Counted from the first letter of the stretch, positions 26,213 through 35,439 are shown. The stretch: DNA of 64,000 nucleotides from Pseudozobellia sp. WGM2 (GCF_017810075.1 NZ_JADNYK010000002.1:248001-312000), one strand, 5' to 3'. Notes: generated from the letters alone by a model not told the origin. Numbers and translations are program-made.

Positions 26213-26683
26213 AATTTTATTGATGAGTTCTATTTTCAAAAGGACTGAAAGCGCCTTGGCTTTATGCAGGGCAAGCTTAGAATTTGAAGTTCTTATTAGG
26301 GTAAACTTCTCTTTGTCATCAAAAATTCGAACACAAAATTCATCATTATTACTCCTTTTTCCCATTGCCGAAACCGGGCCCCAATCAGAATTTTTTCCGG
26401 AACGCATCGGGAATACAGATACGTATTCAGGATAGAAAATATTTAACTTTTTCCGGTAGACTGGCACTTTCAAAAAACAATAGAGCGTATAAAAATGACC
26501 TTGGGAGTCGACCTCATAAACTATAGAATAGCTTAATAATAAAGCGGAGAATGCGACTAAACCAATCGTTTGATTTAGTCCACCTAAACCTCTCCAAGTA
26601 TTATGAATGAATAATATAAGAAGAAACGCGCCGAGGATATTTGCCACAATTGGTTTTTTCTGAGTAAAAGAAACACTGTTCAT
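26210..26683 (-). CDS. Hypothetical membrane protein
   Basis: A 157-residue protein with two hydrophobic segments near the N-terminus (IVANILGAFLLILFIHNTW and IGLVAFSALLLSYSIVYEV) and a soluble C-terminal part with strand-rich stretches (FYTLYCFLKVPVYRKKLNIFY, FTLIRTSNSKLALHKAKAL), like the PH-like membrane proteins of the bPH type, though I cannot confirm that. Its ATG overlaps the mnmG stop in the form TAATG, so it is the last gene of the DUF4175-ybeY-mnmG operon. Its own stop lies within the 30-bp parS palindrome. Confidence 0.7.
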   Translation of the reverse strand: MNSVSFTQKKPIVANILGAFLLILFIHNTWRGLGGLNQTIGLVAFSALLLSYSIVYEVDSQGHFYTLYCFLKVPVYRKKLNIFYPEYVSVFPMRSGKNSDWGPVSAMGKRSNNDEFCVRIFDDKEKFTLIRTSNSKLALHKAKALSVLLKIELINKI

Positions 26684-28551
26684 TACCTGCCCAAATAAAC
26701 CAAAAGAACACTGATATCTGAAGGATTCACTCCGCTAACCCTAGCAGCTTGAGCAATCGTCACGGGTTGTATAGCCTTAAGTTTTTCTCTTGCCTCGTAT
26801 GAAAGTGACTTCAATTTGGAGTAGTCAAAGTTATCAGGAATACGAACATTCTCAAGACGGTGCATCTTATCAGCATTTACTTTCTCTTTCTCTATATATC
26901 CTGAATATTTTACCTGAATTTCGGTTTGTTCTAACACTTCCCTATCCAGATTATTATCATCAACAAAACTTGAAACGGTGTCTAATTGCATCATATGGTC
27001 CATGGTAACTTGGGGCCTTGACAACACTTTAAACATCTTATCCGGTTGCTTTACCAATGAGGAATTAATCTCTTCAAGAATGGGATTAATTTCCTTAGGC
27101 TGAAAACTGGTTTCTTTAAAAAATTGTAAAAAAGACTGGGATTTACCGTTCTTTTCTTCCATTCTTTTCATTCGTTCTTCACCAGCCAACCCAAGCTCAA
27201 AACTCATAGGCGTCAGTCTTAAATCAGCGTTATCTTGCCTTAACAAAGTTCTATATTCGGCCCTAGAAGTAAACATTCTATAGGGCTCTTCGGTCCCCTT
27301 TGTAATCAAGTCATCGATTAAAACTCCAATATAAGCTTCGTCACGTTTGAGAATAAAAGCATCTTTTTCCTGCAGTTTTAAATGCGCGTTTATTCCTGCC
27401 ATCAAGCCTTGTGAAGCAGCCTCTTCATAACCCGTGGTACCATTAATTTGACCCGCAAAGTATAAATTTTCAACCAACTTGGTTTCAAGCGTATGTTTGA
27501 GCTGGGTAGGCGGAAAATAATCATATTCAATTGCATAGCCCGGTCTAAAAAATTTAACCTTTTCAAAACCCTTGACGGAGCGCAAGGCCTTAAACTGAAC
27601 ATCTTCTGGAAGGGAGGTAGAAAACCCGTTTACATAAATTTCTACGGTATCCCACCCTTCAGGCTCAACAAAAATCTGATGGCTATCTTTATCGGCGAAC
27701 CTATTTATTTTATCTTCTATAGAAGGACAATATCTGGGGCCAATGCTTTTAATTCTGCCATTGAACATTGGCGAACGGTCAAAACCCTCGCGCAGTAAAT
27801 CATGTACTTCTGCGCTAGTATGGGTCATAAAGCAATCACGCTGGGTAGTTAGCTTTGGCGTGTTTAAATAAGAAAATTTTTCAGGGTTTTCATCACCGGG
27901 TTGCGGAATCATAACCGTATAATCTAAAGAACGCCCATCTACTCTCGGGGGTGTACCCGTCTTCATTCGGCCTGATTCAAAGCCCAATGAAGTTAATTCT
28001 TCGGTAATGCCGGTAGCAGCCCTTTCTCCTGCCCTGCCACCACCGAATTGTTTTTCTCCAATATGAATTAATCCATTTAAAAAGGTTCCATTGGTCAGCA
28101 CGACAGCCCGAGCCTTTACCTCAATACCCAAAGAGGTTTTAACACCAACAATAGTATTATTTTCAATCAGTAGTCCGCCCACCATCTCTTGATAAAAATC
28201 AAGGTTAGGAATATTCTCTAAAGCCAACCTCCATTCCTCAGCAAATCGCATACGGTCATTCTGCGCACGCGGACTCCACATCGCAGGGCCTTTTGACTTA
28301 TTCAACATCTTGAACTGAATAGCTGACTTGTCGGAAACAATACCGCTATAACCACCAAGTGCATCAATCTCGCGAACTATTTGACCCTTAGCTATACCAC
28401 CCATGGCAGGGTTACAAGACATTTGTCCGATCGTTTGAAGATTCATTGTAATCAATAATGTTTTCGAACCCATATTCGCGGCAGCGGCAGCGGCCTCTGC
28501 GCCTGCGTGACCACCTCCGACAACTATAACATCATACTTCTCTTGAAACAT
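26683..28551 (-). CDS. mnmG: tRNA uridine 5-carboxymethylaminomethyl modification enzyme
   Basis: A 622-residue FAD-binding enzyme (formerly gidA) that with MnmE modifies U34 in the wobble position of several tRNAs. Seen: dinucleotide-binding VIVVGGGHAGAEAAAAAAN at the N-terminus, the family segment MSCNPAMGGIAKGQIVREID, KTGTPPRVDGRSL, a C-terminal segment NLYFAGQINGTTGYEEAASQG, and the helical C-terminus SYEAREKLKAIQPVTIAQA. The length matches the family. It starts 19 bp after the ybeY stop. In many bacteria mnmG lies near the replication origin; two parS-like sites flank this copy closely. Confidence 0.97.
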   Translation of the reverse strand: MFQEKYDVIVVGGGHAGAEAAAAAANMGSKTLLITMNLQTIGQMSCNPAMGGIAKGQIVREIDALGGYSGIVSDKSAIQFKMLNKSKGPAMWSPRAQNDRMRFAEEWRLALENIPNLDFYQEMVGGLLIENNTIVGVKTSLGIEVKARAVVLTNGTFLNGLIHIGEKQFGGGRAGERAATGITEELTSLGFESGRMKTGTPPRVDGRSLDYTVMIPQPGDENPEKFSYLNTPKLTTQRDCFMTHTSAEVHDLLREGFDRSPMFNGRIKSIGPRYCPSIEDKINRFADKDSHQIFVEPEGWDTVEIYVNGFSTSLPEDVQFKALRSVKGFEKVKFFRPGYAIEYDYFPPTQLKHTLETKLVENLYFAGQINGTTGYEEAASQGLMAGINAHLKLQEKDAFILKRDEAYIGVLIDDLITKGTEEPYRMFTSRAEYRTLLRQDNADLRLTPMSFELGLAGEERMKRMEEKNGKSQSFLQFFKETSFQPKEINPILEEINSSLVKQPDKMFKVLSRPQVTMDHMMQLDTVSSFVDDNNLDREVLEQTEIQVKYSGYIEKEKVNADKMHRLENVRIPDNFDYSKLKSLSYEAREKLKAIQPVTIAQAARVSGVNPSDISVLLVYLGR

Positions 28552-28570
28552 ATATTTCTCTTCTTAGCAT

Positions 28571-28990
28571 TTAATGTTCCACGTGGAACATTTCAATTTT
28601 ATCATCTTCCTTGTTACGCATTTCCGAAGCTTCAGCATCCGATTTATCTTTATACCCCGCCAAATGCAAAACACCATGTGCTGTAACCCTTAACACCTCC
28701 TCAAAAAAATCGACATTGAATAGATTACTATTATCTTTCACGCGTTCAATCGAAATATAAATATCCCCAGAAAGAATATTTCCCTCTGAATAATCGAAGG
28801 TTATAATATCGGTCAGGGTGTCGTGGGATAAATATTTTTGATTCAGATTTAAAAGGTAACTATCGGTACAAAAAATATAATTGATATCTCCCGTCAACTT
28901 ATCTTCGGAGTCTATTATCCTACTTATCCAATCGGAAAACTTGGTTTCATCATCTACCTTAAAATCGGTCTCATAGTGTAATTCAATCAT
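28571..28990 (-). CDS. ybeY: Endoribonuclease YbeY (16S rRNA maturation)
   Basis: A 139-residue metal-dependent RNase involved in 16S rRNA 3' processing and ribosome quality control. The zinc-binding signature is RVTAHGVLHLAGYKDK: two His ligands are present and the third position of the usual H-G-x-L-H-L-x-G-Y-D-H form is changed, as seen in other Bacteroidota proteins, where Asp probably replaces it. The protein ends MFHVEH, encoded by the second parS core. It overlaps the end of the DUF4175 gene by 8 bp and is followed by mnmG. Confidence 0.93.
   Translation of the reverse strand: MIELHYETDFKVDDETKFSDWISRIIDSEDKLTGDINYIFCTDSYLLNLNQKYLSHDTLTDIITFDYSEGNILSGDIYISIERVKDNSNLFNVDFFEEVLRVTAHGVLHLAGYKDKSDAEASEMRNKEDDKIEMFHVEH
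28575..28590. promoter_or_regulatory. Putative parS centromere site within the ybeY 3' end
   Basis: TGTTCCACGTGGAACA, identical to the core at 26190-26205, here inside coding sequence; symmetry extends one base on each side. A parS in this frame spells FHVE, a peptide pattern often seen where parS sites lie in genes. Confidence 0.75.
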
Positions 28991-31900
28991 CGCCTTTAAA
29001 ATACTCTTTCACCTTGTTTTGGTAATTTTGGCGCAAAGGTAAGGCTTGTCTATTTAAAATCTCAACCTCATTACGATAATTGTCTAATACTGAAGGTTTA
29101 GTAGTAATTGGGTTTACAAACGAGGCTTTGTTTGTGTTACTTTCACGTTTTGATTGCTCTCCCTGCTTTAAAGAAGCATTTTCAAGTTTCATCAACTCGT
29201 GCTGAATTCGATTGATTTTATCGAGAGCCCTTTTTGTAATCCCATTTTCCAGAAGATCATTCTCAAAATCCTCCATCTGCTTTGCCAATTTCTCGCCCAA
29301 TTTTCTGTCATTGGAATTTATCAAATCATTTAGTTGGGCTTCCAATTTTTGACGGAGCATCTGCTGCTCTTTATAGATTTCATAAATCTCTCTGAGTTCG
29401 CTTTCACTTGGTTGGCCCTGACCACCTTGCTGACCATTTTCTCCACCCTTTCCGTTATTGCCTTTTCCGCTTTTATTGCCTTGTTGGCCTTCTCCCTTAC
29501 TACTAGAACCTCGATTTCCTTCTTCCGAGCCAAACTCCCCTTTTCCTTTTTCTTCCCCTTTACCACTTTCACCTTCACCCTGGCCCTCTTCAGATTTACC
29601 TTTTCCTGATTGGCCCATACCCTCCATCTTATCTTTTAATTCACCTTGGCCCTTGATGATATCCGGTAATTGGAAACCTTCCCCCTGTCCTTGTCCTTGG
29701 CCGGGCATCATGCTCTGTTGCATATTATCTAAAATTCGAGCCAGAAAATCTGCTAAACTATTCGAAGCGGTCAGCACATATTTCTGATAAGACGCGCCTT
29801 GATATACTTGGTTTTCCGCTATGCTCTCCAAAGATTTATCGATATTATAATAAACTTCTGTGATTTGTTCATTAACGAATTCTGACAGTTCGGCCCTGCG
29901 CAAAGACAAGGCAAAAATACTGTCGTCAACATGCTCAAATAAATCACGCAAATTTTGTTGCTCACGAATGGTGCTCGAAAATTGTGCATTGTCCTTATCT
30001 GAACCCTCTAGCTTATCGTAGAGCGCTTCTTGCTTAAAAGAAAACGTAATCAAGTTATCTAGCACCTGTCGTAACATCTCGGCATCTTCAGTATCGCTTG
30101 ACCCGGTACTGGCAGAGGAGGCAGACTGTGAAAGGCTTTTACTCATCTCTTGCATTTTCTGAGCTGCAGATTTTTGCTTCTTAGATGCATTTTGAGCTAT
30201 TTTCTCTCTGTTTTGGCTATCGGAGGACTGATCCTCACCCTGATGCTTATTTATCTCCTCTAAGGCGTCTTTTTGGTCATTCTTTATAGCGTCAGCATCT
30301 TCTTTAGAAAAATCAAGCTTAAGAGGCTTCTTAAGGGCTAAGTTGTCCTTTTTTAGTTCGTCGAGTTCATTCGCAATCTTATCGAACGCTTCGTTCAGCT
30401 TCTTTTGTTCTTCAGTAGAGAACTCTTCACCCAATTTCAATTTTGACAACACTTCTTGTCTTTTACTTTCAGAATCGAGGTCGTTCGCCAATTGTTCCAC
30501 CTTTTCCTGAACATAATAGCGCTTAGTGAGTTCAAGTAGCTGTTCTAAATTACGCTCGCTGTTCTGTTGTTTTTTACCTAACTCTTCCAAACGCTGCGCT
30601 AACTCGTTCTTATCAATCTTCTTTGCTATTTTATCGAGCTCTTCCAATAGCTTCTGATTCTTCTTGGCCTCAATCTCTTGTCGCTCTAGGCGCTCTTGCA
30701 ACATTTTGTTCAAGGGGTCGTTCTTATCTCCCTTATTCAGGTTTTCGCTTAGTTGCTTGCTAAACTTTTCCATCTGCTGCTCTTGTTGCTGTTGACGTTG
30801 AAGAAAATCATTTACCTCACTTTGATCGTTAAAATTAAGCTCCCCCTTCTCCTTTTGATTTTGGTTGATTTCATTAAGTGAATTCTTCTGCTCTTTGAAA
30901 GTTTCTAAAGAGCGGTCAAGATTGAGAATCAATGATTGTTGAGACTTCAAGTCTTCATTTCGCAATTGGCTCTCGTTAAGCACAGACATTGAAAATATTT
31001 GACTTTTGACCTGTTTTCCTCCATGGTTACCATCATTATCGGTCGCCGTAAAGTAGAAACTATACATGCCATTCTCTTTTAAATCTAACCCTGATGGAAA
31101 TGTATAATAGAACTGATTAAAGTTAGAAGCGGGTTGCGCTATATCAATCACCTGTTTGTTCATTGGAGTGCCCTCTTCATAACAAACCAGTTTTATACTA
31201 TTCAGTTTATAATCATCAGTAGCTTGGCCGGTATAATAAGAAATATTGGGGTTAAGCGTATCTTTCAGCTGCTCTACCTTAATTGTCGGGTACTGGTCCT
31301 TAATAATTTCAAACCGATAAGCCAATCTCTCAAAATTATCAACATTTTTGTTTGATGTAGCTATCTCGTAATCTAAACTGTAATAAATACGTTTAACAAA
31401 ATTGAAACTGTCTTCTTTCTTCTCAAAAGACCTTATGGTATCTTTAGTAATAAAGCTAACCGCGCTTGTATTTAAACCCTCAATTTGCAACGAAACCCGA
31501 GTGCCTTCCGGGAACGTCGCATTACCCGTACCATCTACGGTTTCAGGACTTTTATTTAAATAATTAGGGTAAGTTAAATGAAGTTTAAAATCTTCAATAA
31601 CCGGAGTCTTCTTAACATCCAGGGAATAGGTGCGAGATCGAACATTGTTAGCGTTAAAGTAAAACTCTTGACCATCAAATGGACTAGAAAAGGTATGTTC
31701 ATACCTTCCGTTAATCTTTTGTAAAATGTAGTTCTTCCCTTCCACCGCAATAAAAACCTCATTAGGTTTAACATCTCCTATTGTTGTCACCGCTACCGTT
31801 AAAGCTTGGTTATCTAAAACTTCCAAATTATCAGAAACCAATTGAAACCTAAATGGTGCCGGGGGCTCATAAGCCAGTTTGTAGTTGACAACCCGATCCG

Positions 31901-32435
31901 CCGAACCAAAAAATGGAGAAAGATTGCCGCTCAGCCAAATCAAGAGTAAAATAACAATAGGAAAAAAGAGGTACTTGGTATATTTTAAATTGTCGCGGTA
32001 ATCAATAGCGCGACTGAACGGCACAGGGCCTAACCTTGCGGAACGTTGTTCTATGCTCGCCAAAACAAGATCTGAGCGCTTCTCGTTATCAGCCAATTCC
32101 AATAAATTATATAGCTTATCCCCTACTTCCGGAAAGTGTTTTCCAATCAATTTTGAGGCGTCACGTTCGCTAATCCCTTGTTTTAACTTAATCAAGTAAA
32201 AAATGGGAGTTAGAATATACACAAAAGCCAACAAGCCCGATACCACAGTAAACAGTATCAAAAGCATTAGCCTCCAAGTAGAGCTTAGCCAAAAGAAATA
32301 CTCTATCGCTAAAACCGTCAAAACGAATAGCGTAGCTAAAGCAATAAACAGCAAAGTGCCTTTAATCAGCATCTTGGTGTAGTATTTCGTTGTAAAAGCT
32401 TTGAGCTTGGCCAGTATGTTTTGATAGCTATTCAT
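28983..32435 (-). CDS. DUF4175 family membrane protein
   Basis: An 1150-residue protein with N-terminal membrane spans (IKGTLLFIALATLFVLTVLA; LMLLILFTVVSGLLAFVYIL; and a third, YLFFPIVILLLIWLSGNLSP near residue 155), a periplasmic beta-rich part (residues about 200-480), long charged coiled coils (about 490-760), and a low-complexity Gly/Lys/Glu/Gln stretch at about 910-1010 (GQGQGQGEG, SGKGEEKGKGEFG), then a helical tail. This is the flavobacterial form of DUF4175; function unknown. It heads the DUF4175-ybeY-mnmG operon and overlaps ybeY by 8 bp. Confidence 0.88.
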   Translation of the reverse strand: MNSYQNILAKLKAFTTKYYTKMLIKGTLLFIALATLFVLTVLAIEYFFWLSSTWRLMLLILFTVVSGLLAFVYILTPIFYLIKLKQGISERDASKLIGKHFPEVGDKLYNLLELADNEKRSDLVLASIEQRSARLGPVPFSRAIDYRDNLKYTKYLFFPIVILLLIWLSGNLSPFFGSADRVVNYKLAYEPPAPFRFQLVSDNLEVLDNQALTVAVTTIGDVKPNEVFIAVEGKNYILQKINGRYEHTFSSPFDGQEFYFNANNVRSRTYSLDVKKTPVIEDFKLHLTYPNYLNKSPETVDGTGNATFPEGTRVSLQIEGLNTSAVSFITKDTIRSFEKKEDSFNFVKRIYYSLDYEIATSNKNVDNFERLAYRFEIIKDQYPTIKVEQLKDTLNPNISYYTGQATDDYKLNSIKLVCYEEGTPMNKQVIDIAQPASNFNQFYYTFPSGLDLKENGMYSFYFTATDNDGNHGGKQVKSQIFSMSVLNESQLRNEDLKSQQSLILNLDRSLETFKEQKNSLNEINQNQKEKGELNFNDQSEVNDFLQRQQQQEQQMEKFSKQLSENLNKGDKNDPLNKMLQERLERQEIEAKKNQKLLEELDKIAKKIDKNELAQRLEELGKKQQNSERNLEQLLELTKRYYVQEKVEQLANDLDSESKRQEVLSKLKLGEEFSTEEQKKLNEAFDKIANELDELKKDNLALKKPLKLDFSKEDADAIKNDQKDALEEINKHQGEDQSSDSQNREKIAQNASKKQKSAAQKMQEMSKSLSQSASSASTGSSDTEDAEMLRQVLDNLITFSFKQEALYDKLEGSDKDNAQFSSTIREQQNLRDLFEHVDDSIFALSLRRAELSEFVNEQITEVYYNIDKSLESIAENQVYQGASYQKYVLTASNSLADFLARILDNMQQSMMPGQGQGQGEGFQLPDIIKGQGELKDKMEGMGQSGKGKSEEGQGEGESGKGEEKGKGEFGSEEGNRGSSSKGEGQQGNKSGKGNNGKGGENGQQGGQGQPSESELREIYEIYKEQQMLRQKLEAQLNDLINSNDRKLGEKLAKQMEDFENDLLENGITKRALDKINRIQHELMKLENASLKQGEQSKRESNTNKASFVNPITTKPSVLDNYRNEVEILNRQALPLRQNYQNKVKEYFKGDD

Positions 32436-32565
32436 GCACTAACAAAGATAGTCAAAAACTAGACCATCAATGTTTTAACTAGAACAGTGACGGTTGAAGT
32501 GAACAATATGTAATTCCATAAAAATGTAGGTGGCAATAGTCATGACATTTAAATCAACATATGTG

Positions 32566-32573
32566 TATCTTTG
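32566..32573 (+). promoter_or_regulatory. -7 box of gltX
   Basis: TATCTTTG matches TAnnTTTG exactly; the expected transcript start is near 32580, between the discarded ATG at 32530 and the chosen ATG at 32593. Confidence 0.55.
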
Positions 32574-32592
32574 GCCCAGAAAAATTACTGCT

Positions 32593-34092
32593 ATGGCCAC
32601 TAAAACTCGTGTTCGTTTTGCTCCTAGCCCTACAGGGCCCTTGCATATAGGGGGTGTTCGCACCGCATTGTTCAACTATCTATTTGCTAAAGCCCAAGGT
32701 GGCGACTTTATCTTACGTATTGAAGATACCGACCAGAATCGTTATGTTGAAGGTGCGGAAGACTATATCGTTAAATCGTTAAATTGGTGTAATATTCCCT
32801 TCGATGAAGGGCCAGGAAAAGAGGGCAAATATGGGCCCTATAGACAAAGTGAGCGTAAAAGCCTGTACAAAGAGTATGCACTTGAACTTATCGCGAATGG
32901 CAAAGCGTATTATGCTTTCGACACTTCGGAAAAATTAGATTTTCATCGTAAAGATCATGAGGCAAAGGGCAAAACGTTTATCTATAATTGGCATAACCGT
33001 CTAAAATTAGACAATTCGCTTTCCTTGATGCCGGAAGAAGTACAAAAGAGAATCGATGCCGGAGAAGATTATGTTATTCGCTTTTTAACCCCGCCAGATG
33101 AAAAATTGCAACTGAAAGATATTGTAAGGGGCCACATCGAAATAGACACCAATACCCTAGATGATAAGGTCTTGTTCAAAAGTGATGGTATGCCCACTTA
33201 TCACTTGGCCAATATAGTAGATGACCATCTTATGGAAATTTCACACGTAATTCGCGGTGAAGAATGGTTGCCCTCTTTGGCTCTGCACCAACAGTTATAT
33301 GATGCCTTTGGATGGAATGCCCCAAAATTTGCCCACCTGCCCTTAATCATGAAGCCGGTCGGCAAAGGCAAACTTAGCAAACGTGACGGTGAAAAAATGG
33401 GTTTCCCCGTATTTCCATTGTCATGGAAAGAATCTGAAGGCTATAAAGAAGCGGGCTACTTTCCAGAGGCGGTAGTTAACTTTCTTGCCCTATTGGGTTG
33501 GAATCCGGGAACGGAACAAGAATTGTTTAGTCTACCAGAGCTAATCGAAAACTTTTCATTGGAACGTGTAAACAAATCGGGCGCCCGATTTGACCCAGAC
33601 AAAACCAAATGGTATAATCAACATTATCTTCAAGAGGCCGATAATATATTTTTAGCCACACTATTCGCTGAAAAGCTAAAGAATAAAGGCGTTAACTCCA
33701 CTTTAGATTATATTCAACAAGTAGTGGCGCTCATTAAAGAGCGTGCAACCTTTGTTTCAGACTTTTGGGAACTTTCTGACTACTTTTTCAAAGCACCGGA
33801 ATCTTACGGTGAAAAAGCGGTGAAAAAGCAATGGAAAGAAGGCACGTCAGATATTTTGAACCAAGTGGTATCATTATTAAAACAATTCGACGATTTCTCT
33901 TCAGAACACGTAGAAACCCAAATTAAAAGTTGGATCGGCGAGAAAGAACTTTCATTTGGCAAGGTAATGCCCCCTCTTCGACTAGTTATCGTAGGCGATA
34001 TGAAAGGGCCACATCTTTTTGATATTATGAGCATGATCGGTAAAGAAGAAAGTATTAAGAGAATAGAGAAAGCCATTCAAGCCTTAGATTAA
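32593..34092 (+). CDS. gltX: Glutamate--tRNA ligase
   Basis: A 499-residue class I aminoacyl-tRNA synthetase charging tRNA-Glu. Motifs are complete: the HIGH-type FAPSPTGPLHIGGVRTALFN near residue 8, LRIEDTDQNRY, DGMPTYHLANIVDDHLMEI, HVIRGEEWLPS, and the KMSKS-type KGKLSKRDG at about 260. The C-terminal anticodon-binding helical domain is present. The start at 32593 gives the family N-terminus; an in-frame ATG 63 bp upstream would add unlike residues and precede the -7 box. The direction is divergent from the DUF4175 operon. Confidence 0.97.
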   Translation: MATKTRVRFAPSPTGPLHIGGVRTALFNYLFAKAQGGDFILRIEDTDQNRYVEGAEDYIVKSLNWCNIPFDEGPGKEGKYGPYRQSERKSLYKEYALELIANGKAYYAFDTSEKLDFHRKDHEAKGKTFIYNWHNRLKLDNSLSLMPEEVQKRIDAGEDYVIRFLTPPDEKLQLKDIVRGHIEIDTNTLDDKVLFKSDGMPTYHLANIVDDHLMEISHVIRGEEWLPSLALHQQLYDAFGWNAPKFAHLPLIMKPVGKGKLSKRDGEKMGFPVFPLSWKESEGYKEAGYFPEAVVNFLALLGWNPGTEQELFSLPELIENFSLERVNKSGARFDPDKTKWYNQHYLQEADNIFLATLFAEKLKNKGVNSTLDYIQQVVALIKERATFVSDFWELSDYFFKAPESYGEKAVKKQWKEGTSDILNQVVSLLKQFDDFSSEHVETQIKSWIGEKELSFGKVMPPLRLVIVGDMKGPHLFDIMSMIGKEESIKRIEKAIQALD

Positions 34093-34232
34093 GATGTCGG
34101 ATAACCCATTGTAGTCACGTGCAGATGCTCAAAGTGTACTTTTATACACGATTCTGTAACAATTATAAGTAAATAGCTACAGATATACCAAAGTCTGAGT
34201 ATATTCAGCCGTGCAACTTAAAACTAAATCAT

Positions 34233-35168
34233 ATGGGACAATTTCTATTGATACCGATTATTTTCTTCGGACTCGTTATTCTTTTCTCTTCCTTCTTTAT
34301 CGTTAAGCAGCAAACAGCCGTTGCCATAGAGCGATTCGGTAAATTTCAGAGCATACGCAGTTCAGGCTTGCAAATGAAAATTCCGATTGTTGACCGTATC
34401 GCCGGTCGTTTAAGCCTCAAAATTCAGCAGTTAGATGTGATTGTTGAAACCAAAACCTTAGACGACGTATTTGTAAAGCTTAAAATATCGGTTCAATATG
34501 TGGTCTTAAAGGATAAGGTCTACGAAGCCTTCTACAAGCTAGAATACCCTCACGAGCAGATTACCTCCTACGTATTCGATGTAGTGCGTGCAGAGGTTCC
34601 TAAAATGAAGCTAGACGATGTTTTCGTGAAGAAAGATGATATCGCTATAGCCGTAAAGACCGAACTGCAAGAAGCTATGTTCGATTACGGATTTGATATC
34701 ATTAAAACCCTGGTGACAGATATTGATCCCGATGCCCAAGTAAAGAATGCCATGAACCGTATCAACGCCTCTGAAAGAGAGAAAATAGCAGCTCAGTTCG
34801 AAGGTGATGCCGCGAGGATACTAATAGTTGAAAAAGCCAAGGCGGAAGCAGAAAGCAAACGTCTACAAGGTCAAGGTATTGCCGACCAAAGAAGGGAAAT
34901 TGCCCGTGGCCTAGAGGAATCCGTAGAAGTTTTGAATAAAGTAGGTATCAACTCTCAAGAGGCATCTGCGCTAATAGTAGTAACACAACACTATGATACC
35001 CTACAATCGATTGGTGAAGAAACCAACACCAACCTGATTCTGTTACCTAACTCACCTCAGGCCGGTAGTGATATGCTTAACAACATGGTCGCCTCTTTTA
35101 CCGCGAGTAACATGATCGGTGAAAAGATGAAGGAAGCCAGCAACAAAAAAGATAAAGATAAGACGTAG
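34233..35168 (+). CDS. SPFH/band 7 membrane protein
   Basis: A 311-residue protein of the stomatin/prohibitin (SPFH) group, probably forming membrane-bound oligomers. N-terminal hydrophobic helix (LIPIIFFGLVILFSSFFIV), then the SPFH domain (QTAVAIERFGKFQSIRSSGLQ, LSLKIQQLDVIVETKTLDDV), then an Ala/Glu/Lys-rich coiled coil (INASEREKIAAQFEGDAARI, VEKAKAEAESKRLQGQGIAD) and a C-terminal hydrophobic-polar tail. It resembles the YbbK/QmcA type. No NfeD-type partner gene lies beside it. A strong terminator shared with the convergent small-protein operon follows. Confidence 0.93.
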   Translation: MGQFLLIPIIFFGLVILFSSFFIVKQQTAVAIERFGKFQSIRSSGLQMKIPIVDRIAGRLSLKIQQLDVIVETKTLDDVFVKLKISVQYVVLKDKVYEAFYKLEYPHEQITSYVFDVVRAEVPKMKLDDVFVKKDDIAIAVKTELQEAMFDYGFDIIKTLVTDIDPDAQVKNAMNRINASEREKIAAQFEGDAARILIVEKAKAEAESKRLQGQGIADQRREIARGLEESVEVLNKVGINSQEASALIVVTQHYDTLQSIGEETNTNLILLPNSPQAGSDMLNNMVASFTASNMIGEKMKEASNKKDKDKT

Positions 35169-35192
35169 CTTATGTAGCTTAGATTTTAAAAT

Positions 35193-35222
35193 AAAAATGC
35201 CCGCATCGATGCGGGCATTTTT
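35193..35222. terminator. Bidirectional terminator between SPFH gene and DUF6327 operon
   Basis: Perfect 30-bp palindrome with arm AAAAATGCCCGCATC and T-runs on both strands, lying between two convergent transcripts and ending 1 bp before the DUF6327 stop. Confidence 0.9.
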
Positions 35223-35223
35223 A

Positions 35224-35439
35224 TTAATGGAATTTCTTCATAAACTTACTAGCAATGAGTGATATAACTAGTTTTTGAATTACCCCACCTACTCCTCCCA
35301 GCAAATTGGTGGGATATAAACTGGTCTTTGTCTCATTGAATTTCAACTTGAGATTCTCTCGATCTATATCTTGTTGTAGTTTTAGAATCTTAAGATCCTG
35401 GTCAATTTGTTCAAAAGATGTATATTGTTTGGGAATCAT
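35224..35439 (-). CDS. DUF6327 family small protein
   Basis: A 71-residue protein with a charged helical N-terminus (FEQIDQDLKILKLQQDIDRE) and a hydrophobic C-terminal segment (LLGGVGGVIQKLVISLIASK). I recognise the flavobacterial DUF6327 type, of unknown function. It overlaps the upstream holin-like gene by 4 bp (ATGA form), so it is the last gene of a three-gene operon. Confidence 0.75.
   Translation of the reverse strand: MIPKQYTSFEQIDQDLKILKLQQDIDRENLKLKFNETKTSLYPTNLLGGVGGVIQKLVISLIASKFMKKFH

Noticed and set aside
29330-29609. Opposite-strand frames across the low-complexity part of the DUF4175 gene
   Set aside because: Purine-rich low-complexity DNA lacks stops on both strands; the products have no credible features.
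32475-32675. 66-codon minus-strand frame over the gltX start
   Set aside because: It overlaps the gltX promoter and N-terminal coding region, which are well supported.
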